Source of the DNA: Nitrospinota bacterium
GTDB taxonomy: Bacteria > UBA8248
Reading direction: 5' to 3'
Assembly (NCBI GenBank): GCA_009839615.1
Contig: VXPH01000047.1
Span: 1-46,028, forward strand
Length of the DNA stretch: 46,028 bases
Below, piece after piece: positions 29,570 to 38,538 of the stretch (within the stretch, counting starts at the first letter, position 1; every line of letters begins with the position of its first letter). The position numbers and the translations under genes are program-made. The notes below the pieces were generated by a model that saw only the letters and a list, made by a program, of their open reading frames with translations, ran no database searches and was not told where the DNA came from.

Positions 29570-30931
29570 TTAGAGAATATAGCGGCTCAAGTCAAGGTCT
29601 TCGACGATGTCGCTCAGGCGCTCGCGCACGTAGGCGGCGTCTATCTCCACGTTTTCGCCGGACATCTCGGGCGCCCGGAAGGAAATTTCCTCGAGAAGCC
29701 GCTCCATGATGGTGTGGAGTCTTCTGGCGCCGATGTTCTCGGTCTGCTCGTTGATGCGGAAGGCGAAGTCGGCCACTTCCTTGACGGCGTCTTCCCCGAA
29801 GGTGATGCCTACGCCCTCGGTCGCCAGAAGGGCGGGGTATTGCCGCACGAGCGCATTTTCGGGTTCCTGGAGAATGCGGATGAAATCGTCGCGGTCCAGG
29901 GAGTCGAGTTCCACGCGGATGGGGAAGCGGCCCTGGAGTTCGGGCAGGAGGTCCGAGGGTTTGGCCATGTGGAACGCTCCCGCCGCGATGAAGAGGATGT
30001 GGTCCGTTTTCACCGGGCCGTACTTGGTTTGTACGGTGGAGCCTTCCACGATGGGGAGGAGGTCTCTTTGTACGCCTTCACGCGAGACATCGGGGCCGCC
30101 TCTGCCGTTGTTCTGGGCGGCGACCTTGTCCACTTCATCGAGAAAGACGATGCCGGACTGCTCGGTGCGCTCGATGGCCTCGGCGTTCAGGCTGTCCGAG
30201 TCGATGAGTTTGTCCGCTTCTTCCTGCGCGAGATACTCGAAAGCCTCGGGCACCTTCATGCGTCTGCTCTTGGGGGCCTGGGGCATGAAGTTTCCCATGA
30301 TTTCCTTCATGTTGATGCCGATCTGCTCCAGATCGCTCCCGCCCATGAAGTGAATTTCCGGGCCCCTATCCGCGACTTCTATCTCCACTTCCCGGTCGTC
30401 GAGCTTCCCCTCGAGCAGCAGGGCGCGAAACTTCTCCCGCGTCCTCTGATAACTCTCCTCCCCGAGCGGGTCCTTGGATTGCCCGCGTTCGTCCATGTCG
30501 CCGAATCCGGGGGGATGAGGCAGCAGAAGGTCGAGAAGGCGCTCTTCGGCCAGCTCCTGGGCTTTGGTCTTGTTGATATCGCGCTGTTCTTCCTGAACGA
30601 TGTTGCGCCCCAGTTCGACGAGGTCGCGAATCATGCTCTCCACGTCCCGGCCCACGTAGCCCACCTCGGTGAATTTACTGGCCTCGACCTTGATGAACGG
30701 GCTTTTCGCGAGCTTGGCCAGGCGCCTTGCGATCTCGGTTTTTCCGACGCCGGTTGGGCCTATCATGATGATGTTCTTCGGCGCCACATCCTCCGCCATC
30801 TCGGGCGGTAGTTGCTGCCTGCGCCAGCGGTTTCTGAGCGCAACCGCCACTGCACGTTTGGCGTCCTTCTGGCCGACGACGTAGCGGTCGAGCTCCTCGA
30901 CGATTCGTGCTGGTGTGAGATTTTCCATCAA
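29570..30931 (-). CDS. hslU: ATP-dependent protease ATPase subunit HslU (ClpY)
   Basis: [34 protein letters not shown]; Walker [16 protein letters not shown]-terminal [13 protein letters not shown]. Confidence 0.97.
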   Translation of the reverse strand: MMENLTPARIVEELDRYVVGQKDAKRAVAVALRNRWRRQQLPPEMAEDVAPKNIIMIGPTGVGKTEIARRLAKLAKSPFIKVEASKFTEVGYVGRDVESMIRDLVELGRNIVQEEQRDINKTKAQELAEERLLDLLLPHPPGFGDMDERGQSKDPLGEESYQRTREKFRALLLEGKLDDREVEIEVADRGPEIHFMGGSDLEQIGINMKEIMGNFMPQAPKSRRMKVPEAFEYLAQEEADKLIDSDSLNAEAIERTEQSGIVFLDEVDKVAAQNNGRGGPDVSREGVQRDLLPIVEGSTVQTKYGPVKTDHILFIAAGAFHMAKPSDLLPELQGRFPIRVELDSLDRDDFIRILQEPENALVRQYPALLATEGVGITFGEDAVKEVADFAFRINEQTENIGARRLHTIMERLLEEISFRAPEMSGENVEIDAAYVRERLSDIVEDLDLSRYIL

Positions 30932-31476
30932 AGGGTTTCCACTGAAATGTTGCTGTTGGTGTAGACGCAGATGTCAGCGGCGATTTCCAGAGATTTTCTT
31001 ACGATTTCATCGGCGCTGAAGTCAGGCTCCAGACTCAGCATACCGCGCGCAGCGGCGATGGCCATGGGGCCGCCGCTGCCGATCCCGAGCACGCCGTCAT
31101 CGGGCTCGATGATGTCGCCCGTACCCGAGAGGATGAGCGAGGTTTCTTTATCCGCCACCGCCAGAAGGGCTTCCAGGCGGCGAAGGACCCTGTCCGTCCG
31201 CCAGTCCTTGCCCATCTCCACGGCGGCGCGGGACAGGTTCCCCCGGTATTCTTCGAGTTTTCCCTCGAAGCGCTCGAACAGGGCGATGGCGTCGGAAGCC
31301 GAACCCGCGAAACCGGCCAGCACTTTCCCGTCGCCGAGCTTTCGGATTTTCACGGCGCCGTGCTTCACCGCCGCGTTTCCCATGGTGACCTGCCCGTCCC
31401 CGCCCAAGGCCGTTCGTCCCTTGTAGCGCAGCGCGAGAATGGTCGTGGAGCGGATAATTTCACCTGGCGTCGTCAT
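30928..31476 (-). CDS. hslV: ATP-dependent protease peptidase subunit HslV (ClpQ)
   Basis: [30 protein letters not shown]...[21 protein letters not shown]. Confidence 0.96.
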   Translation of the reverse strand: MTTPGEIIRSTTILALRYKGRTALGGDGQVTMGNAAVKHGAVKIRKLGDGKVLAGFAGSASDAIALFERFEGKLEEYRGNLSRAAVEMGKDWRTDRVLRRLEALLAVADKETSLILSGTGDIIEPDDGVLGIGSGGPMAIAAARGMLSLEPDFSADEIVRKSLEIAADICVYTNSNISVETL

Positions 31477-32418
31477 CTATCGTCCTCGATCGGGTTTCAT
31501 CTTCGCCCTGGGGTGCGCGTCGTCATACACGGCGCGCAGGTGCGAGAAATCCACCTGCGTATATCTTTGCGTCGTGGAGAGGCTCGCGTGTCCCAACAGT
31601 TCCTGAATCGAGCGAAGGTCGGCCTCCTGGCTCTCCAGCAGATGCGTCGCCGCCGTATGGCGGAGGGCATGCGGAGTGAAATGATAGCTGAAACCTCCCT
31701 TTTTTTCATACGCGCGGAAAATAGAGCGTACCAAGGCCGGGGAAATCCGCTTGTTCCGCTTGTTGAGAAAAAGGGGCGTATCCTCGTGAGGAGCTATTTC
31801 TTCTTGAGCGAGATGGTTGTCTACGGCCTTCGCCGCCTCCTTGGTGATGGGCACGATTCTCTCTTTCCTTCCTTTGCCGCGAACGCGGATGAGCCTTTCC
31901 TCCATGCTCAAATCGGAGCGGTTCAGCCCCGTCAATTCGCTGACCCGCAGGCCCGAGCCGTAGAGAAGCTCGAAGATCGCCTTGTCCCGCTTGCCCTCGG
32001 GGGTGGACGTGTCGGGCAACTCCATGAGGCGGACGGCGTCATCCACGGGCAGGAAGGTCGGCAAAGGCCTGTTTTCTTTGGCAGAGGGTACTTCCCCCGC
32101 CGGGTCGGTTACGGAGAAGCCCTCTCGCCTTAAAAACCGAAAGAGGCTGCGTATGCTCGACAGATGCCGGTTCACGGTCGTTGAAGAAACTCCCTTGCGG
32201 TACAAAAATCCGAGGTACCCGCGAACGGCCAAAGAATCGACCTGGTCGAGCGGAACCGGTTTTTGCGCCCAATCGGTGAGGAATTCATCGAAGTCCTGCA
32301 AGTCTGCTACGTATGCGCGAAGCGTGTGTTCCGAACTGTCGCGCTCGTCGCGCAGGTGCGCTTCAAAAAGTCCCCGGGCTTCGCTCAGACTGTTGATGCG
32401 GCGAGTTTGCTTCGCCAT
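31477..32418 (-). CDS. Tyrosine recombinase XerC/XerD family
   Basis: Catalytic blocks YGSGLRVSELTGL (R), GKGRKERIVPI (K), HALRHTAATHLL (HxxR), LGHASLSTTQRYTQV (H...Y). Confidence 0.94.
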   Translation of the reverse strand: MAKQTRRINSLSEARGLFEAHLRDERDSSEHTLRAYVADLQDFDEFLTDWAQKPVPLDQVDSLAVRGYLGFLYRKGVSSTTVNRHLSSIRSLFRFLRREGFSVTDPAGEVPSAKENRPLPTFLPVDDAVRLMELPDTSTPEGKRDKAIFELLYGSGLRVSELTGLNRSDLSMEERLIRVRGKGRKERIVPITKEAAKAVDNHLAQEEIAPHEDTPLFLNKRNKRISPALVRSIFRAYEKKGGFSYHFTPHALRHTAATHLLESQEADLRSIQELLGHASLSTTQRYTQVDFSHLRAVYDDAHPRAKMKPDRGR

Positions 32419-33719
32419 TGCTCCAAATCCTCGATGGCGCGATTCGTGACGTGCTTTTTTCTGAATTTCTTGGGAACGCGCTTTTCCAGGGGCGGGAAGA
32501 GGCCGTAGTTGATGTTCATGGGCTGGAAGTTTCTGGGGTTCGCTTCGATGATGTAGCGGTTCAAGGCGCCGAGCGCCGTCGTTGCGGGCGGGGGAGTGAT
32601 GGGTTCTCCCTGCATGGTGGCTGCCGCGTTGATTCCGGCGATCAGGCCGATGGCGGCCGATTCGAGGTATCCTTCGACGCCGGTGAGTTGGCCCGCCATG
32701 AAGACATGCGGGTGACGCTTGAGTTGCAAGGTTATCCGCATCAGGCGCGGCGCATTGATGTAGGTGTTCCGGTGGAGACTTCCGTAGCGCAGAAAACGCG
32801 CATTCTCGAGAGCGGGGAGCGTCGAGAAGATGCGCTTTTGCTCCGGATAGCGCAACCTGGTCTGAAAGCCCACCATGGAGAAATAATCCCCCGTCAAATC
32901 CTCGCGCCTGAGCTGGGCGACCGCGCAGTAGGTCTCTCCCGTGCCGGGATGTTCGAGGCCCACGGGCTTCATGGGCCCGAACGCCAGGGTGTCTTTTCCG
33001 CGGGCGGCCATTTCTTCGAGAGGCAAACAGCCCTCGAAATAGATGGCGCGCTCGAATTCCCGAAGGGGAATTTTCTCGCCCTCGAGCAGTTCCTCGACGA
33101 ATCGGTAATACTGCGATTCGTTGAGGCCCAGGTTGAGGTAATCGCCCTCTTCGCCTTCTTCGTTGCCCTTTCCGTAGCGCGAGCCCATGAACGCCACAGA
33201 CATGTCGATGCTGTCCGCGTGCAGGATGGGCGAGATGGCGTCATAGAAATACAGGTACTTGCCTTGCGTCAGGCGGGCGATTTCTGCGGAGAGGGAATCG
33301 CTCGTCAGCGGACCGGTGGCGACGATGGTGAGGGTTTTATCCTCCAAATCCCTGATTTCTTCTCTGTGGACGGTGATTCTCGGATCGTTTTCGATCGCTT
33401 CGGTGATCGTCCGGCTGAAAGACGCCCTATCGACGGCCAGCGCCAGGCCTGCGGGAACCCGGCAGGAATCCGCGCCTCGCAGGATGAGCGAATCGAGTTT
33501 TCGCATCTCTTCTTTGAGCAGGCCGGAGGCGTTTTCCACCGAATTCGAGCGGAACGAATTCGAGCAGACGAGTTCGGCCAACCCGCTGGTTTCATGAGCC
33601 GGCGTTTTTTTGTGGGGGCGCATCTCGTAAAGGTCGACCTCGACGCCCCGTTTGGCCGCCTGCCAGGCGGCTTCACAGCCTGCCAGGCCACCGCCGATGA
33701 TCCGCAACCTTTCGCTCAA
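32385..33719 (-). CDS. trmFO: Methylenetetrahydrofolate-tRNA-(uracil-5-)-methyltransferase TrmFO
   Basis: IIGGGLAGCEAAWQAAKRGVEVDLYEMRP, HETSGLAELVCSNSFRS, MNINYGLFPPL. Confidence 0.96.
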   Translation of the reverse strand: MSERLRIIGGGLAGCEAAWQAAKRGVEVDLYEMRPHKKTPAHETSGLAELVCSNSFRSNSVENASGLLKEEMRKLDSLILRGADSCRVPAGLALAVDRASFSRTITEAIENDPRITVHREEIRDLEDKTLTIVATGPLTSDSLSAEIARLTQGKYLYFYDAISPILHADSIDMSVAFMGSRYGKGNEEGEEGDYLNLGLNESQYYRFVEELLEGEKIPLREFERAIYFEGCLPLEEMAARGKDTLAFGPMKPVGLEHPGTGETYCAVAQLRREDLTGDYFSMVGFQTRLRYPEQKRIFSTLPALENARFLRYGSLHRNTYINAPRLMRITLQLKRHPHVFMAGQLTGVEGYLESAAIGLIAGINAAATMQGEPITPPPATTALGALNRYIIEANPRNFQPMNINYGLFPPLEKRVPKKFRKKHVTNRAIEDLEQWRSKLAASTV

Positions 33720-36247
33720 GCCGAAGCCTCCTGGGCGGGAGTGGTTTTTGAGGCTTCCATCCGTTCGATGAGTTCAGGGGGACATTCTACCGCGTATCCG
33801 CACTCTTTTTGAGGGCAAACAAGCCTGTTCCCGTTTCTCTTGGTCGTTTTGACGGTGAGGATGGGATGCCCGCAAGAGGGGCAGGGCTGAGCCACGGGCC
33901 AGTCCCAGGCGACCGTCTTGCACGCCGGGAAGCGATTACACCCATAGAATGGCTTTCCGGTGCGGCGGGAACGCCGCTCGACCAGTTCTCCGGCGCAACC
34001 CTCTGTGGGGCAGGACACGCCGGTGGATTTAGGAGCGGCGGCTGCCTGTCCATTGCCGAGCGCTTTTCTTTTCTTGTGCGCGTCGGGAAATGCCGTACAG
34101 GACAGATATAATCCAAAGGGCCCTCGTTTCGCCTGCATGGGCGCGCCGCACTCTTCGCAAGGCTGAGCGAGTTCCTCGATGCGGGCCAACTCTTCCGCCG
34201 CTTCCGGCTCGGGCTCGCCCTCGGTGGGAATGTTCTCCGAGTAACGACAACTCGGGTATCCCGAACAGGAAATAAACCAGCCGTTTCTGCTGAATTTCTT
34301 CACCAGCTCACGCTCGCATTCGGGACAATTCCTGCCGATAGGCTCTCCTTTGGTCTTGAGATTCGGCAGTTCCTTTTTGGCTGTCTGAATCTTCTGGTCG
34401 AAACTATCGTAAAAATCTCTCATCACGGGCAGCCACGGCGTCGTCCCTTTCTCGATGTCGTCCAGGTATTTTTCCATCTTCGCCGTAAAGCCCACGTCGA
34501 TCTGGTCGGGAAAACCCTGGATGAGGAGACGGTTCACCTCCCGGCCAAGGGAGGAGGGCGTAAATTGCCTGCGCCTTCTCTCGATGGTGACGTATTTGCG
34601 TTTCTCCAGGGTGTCCAGGATGCTCGCATAGGTGCTGGGGCGACCCACGCCGTCTTCTTCGAGCTCTTTCACCAAAGAGGCTTCCGTGTAGCGGGGCGGA
34701 GGCTGGGTGAAGTGCTGCTCGGCGGCGACGCCGGTGGGCGCGGATTCGGATTTGATGAACGATAGGGGGTCGCCGTCCTCGAGAGGCGGCAGGAGCCTGT
34801 CCTGCTCCGAGTTGGATGGCTTGGCTTTCGGGGTGTCCGCGCCGATCCCGGGCTCGAAATTGGTTTCATATACCCTTAAGAAACCTTTGAATTTCAAGAC
34901 GGAACCGCTTGCCCGCAGGAGGAGCACCTCATCCTCCGCGTTACTCGCCGCCTGGCCGTCAGGCGTGATGTCCACGCTCGTCTGATCATAGACGGCGGGC
35001 GCCATCTGGCTCGCGAGGAAGCGCCGCCAGATGAGGCTGTAGAGGGAGAATTGTTCGGGTTTCAGGAAAGCGCGCACCTTATCGGGCGTGAGTCCGACGT
35101 CGGTCGGCCGAATCGCCTCGTGCGCGTCCTGGGCCGTCTCTCTCGTCTTGAAGACGTTAGGCTTGCGGGGGAGGTGGTCTTGGCCGTATTGCGTCTCGAT
35201 ATAGGCGCGCGCCGCGGTGACGGCCTCGGGCGCGAGTCGCACGGAATCCGTCCGCATATAGGTGATGAGGCCGACGTTTCCCGCTTCGCGTCCTAAATTC
35301 ACCCCTTCATACAATGACTGGGCGATGCTCATGGTCTTTTTCGCGCCGTAGCGCAATTTGCCGGAGCTTTCCTGCTGGAGGGTGCTGGTGATGAAGGGAG
35401 CGGGTGGTCTGCGCCGGCGCTCTTTTCTCTCTACCCTGGAAACCCGCAAGGCGGAGGCCGCTATTTTTTCCGCCAACTCCATCGCCCTGGCTTCGTTCGG
35501 AATTTCCGCCTCTTTTCCGTCGATTCGGTGCAGTTTGGCTTCAAACGGCGGCTCGAAGCCTGCTTTTTCGAGATGCGCCGTGATGCTCCAGTATTCTTTC
35601 GGCTCGAAGGCCTCTATCGCGTCTTCGCGCTCACATATCAGTTTGAGCGCGACCGACTGCACCCGGCCCGCGCTGAGCCCGAAAGCGACCTTGTTCCAGA
35701 GAATTTCGCCGGAGAGCTTGAAGCCCACGATTCTGTCCAGTTTTCTGCGGGTTTCCTGCGCGTCCACTTTTCTCTGATCGATTCGCCCGGGCTGCGAGAG
35801 CGCCTCCTGCACCGCGCGCTTCGTGATCTCGTTGAACGTCACCCGGTAGAATTTATTTTCCGCATCGGAACCCCCGAGGAGCTCCTGGATATGCCAGGCG
35901 ATGGCCTCACCCTCGCGGTCCGGGTCCGGGGCCAGATAAATCTCTTTCGCCGCCGTGGCCGCTTTGCGCAACTGATCTATTGTCTTCGCTTTTCCCTGGA
36001 TGACGCCGTAATCGGCCTTGAAGTCGTTGTGAACGTCTATTCCCATTTTGCGCTCACCCGTTTTCTGCAAGTCCCGCACATGGCCGCGCGATGCGAGGAT
36101 GTCGAAATCCGCACCCAGGAATTTCTGGATGGTGCGTACTTTCGTCGGCGACTCCACGATAAGGAGCTTGGGCGCGGACTGCCGGGTATTGCTCCTGGAA
36201 GGAGCGCGTTTCGGGGCCGCTCTTTTCGGGTTCTTTTTATTGGTCAT
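33716..36247 (-). CDS. topA: DNA topoisomerase I with several C-terminal zinc-ribbon modules
   Basis: KLLIVESPTKVRTIQKFLG, LAPDPDREGEAIAWHI, GLITYMRTDSVRLAPEA, RYTEASLVKELEEDGVGRPSTYASIL; C-terminal Cys modules. Confidence 0.97.
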   Translation of the reverse strand: MTNKKNPKRAAPKRAPSRSNTRQSAPKLLIVESPTKVRTIQKFLGADFDILASRGHVRDLQKTGERKMGIDVHNDFKADYGVIQGKAKTIDQLRKAATAAKEIYLAPDPDREGEAIAWHIQELLGGSDAENKFYRVTFNEITKRAVQEALSQPGRIDQRKVDAQETRRKLDRIVGFKLSGEILWNKVAFGLSAGRVQSVALKLICEREDAIEAFEPKEYWSITAHLEKAGFEPPFEAKLHRIDGKEAEIPNEARAMELAEKIAASALRVSRVERKERRRRPPAPFITSTLQQESSGKLRYGAKKTMSIAQSLYEGVNLGREAGNVGLITYMRTDSVRLAPEAVTAARAYIETQYGQDHLPRKPNVFKTRETAQDAHEAIRPTDVGLTPDKVRAFLKPEQFSLYSLIWRRFLASQMAPAVYDQTSVDITPDGQAASNAEDEVLLLRASGSVLKFKGFLRVYETNFEPGIGADTPKAKPSNSEQDRLLPPLEDGDPLSFIKSESAPTGVAAEQHFTQPPPRYTEASLVKELEEDGVGRPSTYASILDTLEKRKYVTIERRRRQFTPSSLGREVNRLLIQGFPDQIDVGFTAKMEKYLDDIEKGTTPWLPVMRDFYDSFDQKIQTAKKELPNLKTKGEPIGRNCPECERELVKKFSRNGWFISCSGYPSCRYSENIPTEGEPEPEAAEELARIEELAQPCEECGAPMQAKRGPFGLYLSCTAFPDAHKKRKALGNGQAAAAPKSTGVSCPTEGCAGELVERRSRRTGKPFYGCNRFPACKTVAWDWPVAQPCPSCGHPILTVKTTKRNGNRLVCPQKECGYAVECPPELIERMEASKTTPAQEASA

Positions 36248-36405
36248 TTATTTCTCATGCCCGCGGATTGTCGCTCGGGGCGCCGTCTGCGGGTGAAATA
36301 TCCTGATGGGCGGCAATTGTATATCGACTTGCGATCGCTTGCGCTTCGCGGGCCAATTCGTCAAATCTGGAATTCCTCCTCGACGATGAGCCGATCGCTC
36401 GATCA

Positions 36406-37581
36406 TTAAACCCGTTCGTACATGCCCGAGGTCGTTTGCCTCACGAGGCCTTCCAACTCCAGGCGCAACAAGGCGGATGAAACTTCCTGCGCAGGCAGCC
36501 CCCGTTGTCGGGTCAGTCCCTCGATGGTGTTGTCCCCGTTCTCCAGTAAGGTTAAAAGCGCATTTTCATCATCCGTGAGATTCGGATGCGGCGTTGCCTT
36601 TGCAGCTTCGCTTTTTTCAGGGGGCAACGCCCTGACTCGAATCTGCGCTGGATTATCTAGCATATTTCGGACGTACTCTGGAAGGGCGTTGATGATATCG
36701 TCCGCATTTTCCACCAGATGCGCCCCTTCTTTGAGAAGGCGATGGCAGCCGGCGCTTTTCTGGGTATGGACGGGCCCGGGAACGGCCATTACCTCGCGTC
36801 CCTGCTCAAGCGCCAGCCGGGCGGTCAAGAGCGCACCGCTTCGCTGCGCGGCCTCGACGACGACCGTCGCCAAAGACAAACCGCTGATGAGGCGGTTTCT
36901 TCTCGGAAAGTTCTCTTTTCTCGGATGGGTGCGAAGGTGAAATTCCGATACCACGGCGCCCTGAGCGGCGATCTCCCCTCGGAGTTCCTTATGGTCGGCG
37001 GGATAGTTCTGGGTCAGACCGCACCCGAGGACGGCGATGGTTCTGCCTCCCGCATCCAGCGTGGCCTTGTGCGCTTCCGCATCGACCCCGTAGGCCATTC
37101 CGCTGACGATGGTGATTCCCCTCCTGGCGAGATCGGCGGCAAGCTGCCTCGCCACCCGCCTCCCGTAATCGGTCGGACGCCGCATGCCGACGATGGCGAC
37201 GGCGAGACGATCCTCGGCGAGGATTTCGCCCTCGGTGAAAAACGCGCCCGGAGGGGCGTAAATCTCGCGCAGGGATTCAGGATACCGGGCGGAATCGCGC
37301 GTGATGATTCCTGCGCCCAGTTTCGAAGCCTCCTGGCGGATTGTGGCGGCCAAATCGTCGGGAGAATCCTTTTCGAGAACTTCACGCGCTTTTCGGCCGC
37401 AAAGGCGCGCGAACACGTCCGGGGACGCTTCGAAGGCCTCCGCAGGGTGTTCGAATGCTTCCGTGAGGCGGCTCAGGCGCTCGGGAGTCATGCCCGGCAG
37501 GGTTTGCAGGACAAGCCAGGCATCGGCTTCGCTCAGGGGATCCCGGTTCTTTGAGCGCATCAATGGGTTCCAGGTGCTCAT
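36406..37581 (-). CDS. dprA: DNA processing protein DprA (Smf) with C-terminal winged-helix domain
   Basis: VAIVGMRRPTDYGRRVARQLAADLARRGITIVSGMAYGVDAEAHKATLDAGGRTIAVLGCGL; C-terminal NLTDDENALLTLLENG...YERV. Confidence 0.94.
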   Translation of the reverse strand: MSTWNPLMRSKNRDPLSEADAWLVLQTLPGMTPERLSRLTEAFEHPAEAFEASPDVFARLCGRKAREVLEKDSPDDLAATIRQEASKLGAGIITRDSARYPESLREIYAPPGAFFTEGEILAEDRLAVAIVGMRRPTDYGRRVARQLAADLARRGITIVSGMAYGVDAEAHKATLDAGGRTIAVLGCGLTQNYPADHKELRGEIAAQGAVVSEFHLRTHPRKENFPRRNRLISGLSLATVVVEAAQRSGALLTARLALEQGREVMAVPGPVHTQKSAGCHRLLKEGAHLVENADDIINALPEYVRNMLDNPAQIRVRALPPEKSEAAKATPHPNLTDDENALLTLLENGDNTIEGLTRQRGLPAQEVSSALLRLELEGLVRQTTSGMYERV

Positions 37582-37649
37582 TCACTATCTCCGGCGTTAA
37601 TCACCCCCGGATCCATAACACGGAGTCTGTATCTTGTGTCAATGCGCGG

Positions 37650-37677
37650 AAAAAACCGGGGCGATCGGTGAATCGCC
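37650..37677 (-). terminator. Terminator candidate downstream of the ybgF-like gene
   Basis: On the minus strand: GGCGAT TCACCG ATCGCC, then CCGG, then TTTTTT. Confidence 0.4.
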
Positions 37678-37689
37678 GATTTATCCCCA

Positions 37690-38487
37690 TCAGGGTTTTT
37701 TTCGCGTGTAGTACTCGAGATTTTGAAGTTGGACCTTCGCCTTTTTGGACAGTGGATGCGCGGGGAATTTTTCGACCAGATTTTCGAATTCAAGCGTAGC
37801 GTTGAGTGGCAACCCGCGCCGGATATAGGTGAGTCCCCGCTTGTAATAGGCGTCGGGAACTTTACGGCTCTTGGGGTGTTTCGTAATGAGGCCCTGAAAC
37901 TCATCCAGCGCCTCGGGGTATCGCTTGAGCGCGTAGTAGGCCTCCCCGAGCCAGTACCGGGAATGGGGCGCCAACTGATTTTTGGGAAACAGGCCCAGGA
38001 AACGGCGAAACCCGCGAACGGCCTCCTCGTTCTTCCCGTCCCTGACGGCGCGATACGACTTGTTGTAGAGCGCCTGCGGGGTGATGGAGGCGACTTTCGC
38101 CTTTGCGGCGTGTGTTCCGGGCGAGGGTTTGGGAGACGATGGTTTCGGCGCTCCCGTCCTTCTCCGGGGGGATGGGGGAGCCGAGAAGCTCTTTGCGATG
38201 ATGTTTTCGCGCCTCAGCCTTTCCACGGTGGCTTCCAGGGCGCTGTTTTTCTTTTGCAGATCCCCAACGGTCCTGGTGAGCGCCTCGATCTTCCCGGCGG
38301 ATTCGGACAGTTGGGCTTCGATACGCGCATTGCGCTCCCTGGCGGAGGACAATTCCTTTGCAAGCGCCTTGGCGTCCGGGGCGTTCCGGGGCGCCTCCGG
38401 TGGAGCGGTTTCCGGGTTCAGTTGTGCAAAATTGGCGCACCCCGCTGCCATCATGGCGAATGCCAATGCGCATACACTCCGCCGCAT
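37690..38487 (-). CDS. YbgF/CpoB-like TPR periplasmic protein or lipoprotein
   Basis: Signal RRSVCALAFAMMAAGCANF; coiled-coil region; C-terminal ALYNKSYRAVRDGKNEEAVRGFRRFLGLFPKNQLAPHSRYWLGEAYYALKRYPEALDEFQ typical of tol-pal YbgF. Confidence 0.85.
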   Translation of the reverse strand: MRRSVCALAFAMMAAGCANFAQLNPETAPPEAPRNAPDAKALAKELSSARERNARIEAQLSESAGKIEALTRTVGDLQKKNSALEATVERLRRENIIAKSFSAPPSPRRRTGAPKPSSPKPSPGTHAAKAKVASITPQALYNKSYRAVRDGKNEEAVRGFRRFLGLFPKNQLAPHSRYWLGEAYYALKRYPEALDEFQGLITKHPKSRKVPDAYYKRGLTYIRRGLPLNATLEFENLVEKFPAHPLSKKAKVQLQNLEYYTRKKP

Positions 38488-38538
38488 GTCATCTGTCCTC
38501 AGGGCGGCAAGATCACGTAAAAAACGCAGGGCGCCTCA

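Noticed and set aside
29465-30811. 448-aa plus-strand ORF
   Set aside because: Antisense shadow of hslU; composition is that of a complementary frame and no motif was seen.
32418-33812. 464-aa plus-strand ORF
   Set aside because: Antisense shadow of trmFO.
36310-36410. GCGATCGC and GATCGCTCGATC short palindromes upstream of topA
   Set aside because: Short palindromes are frequent by chance at this base composition; no array or phased pattern was seen.
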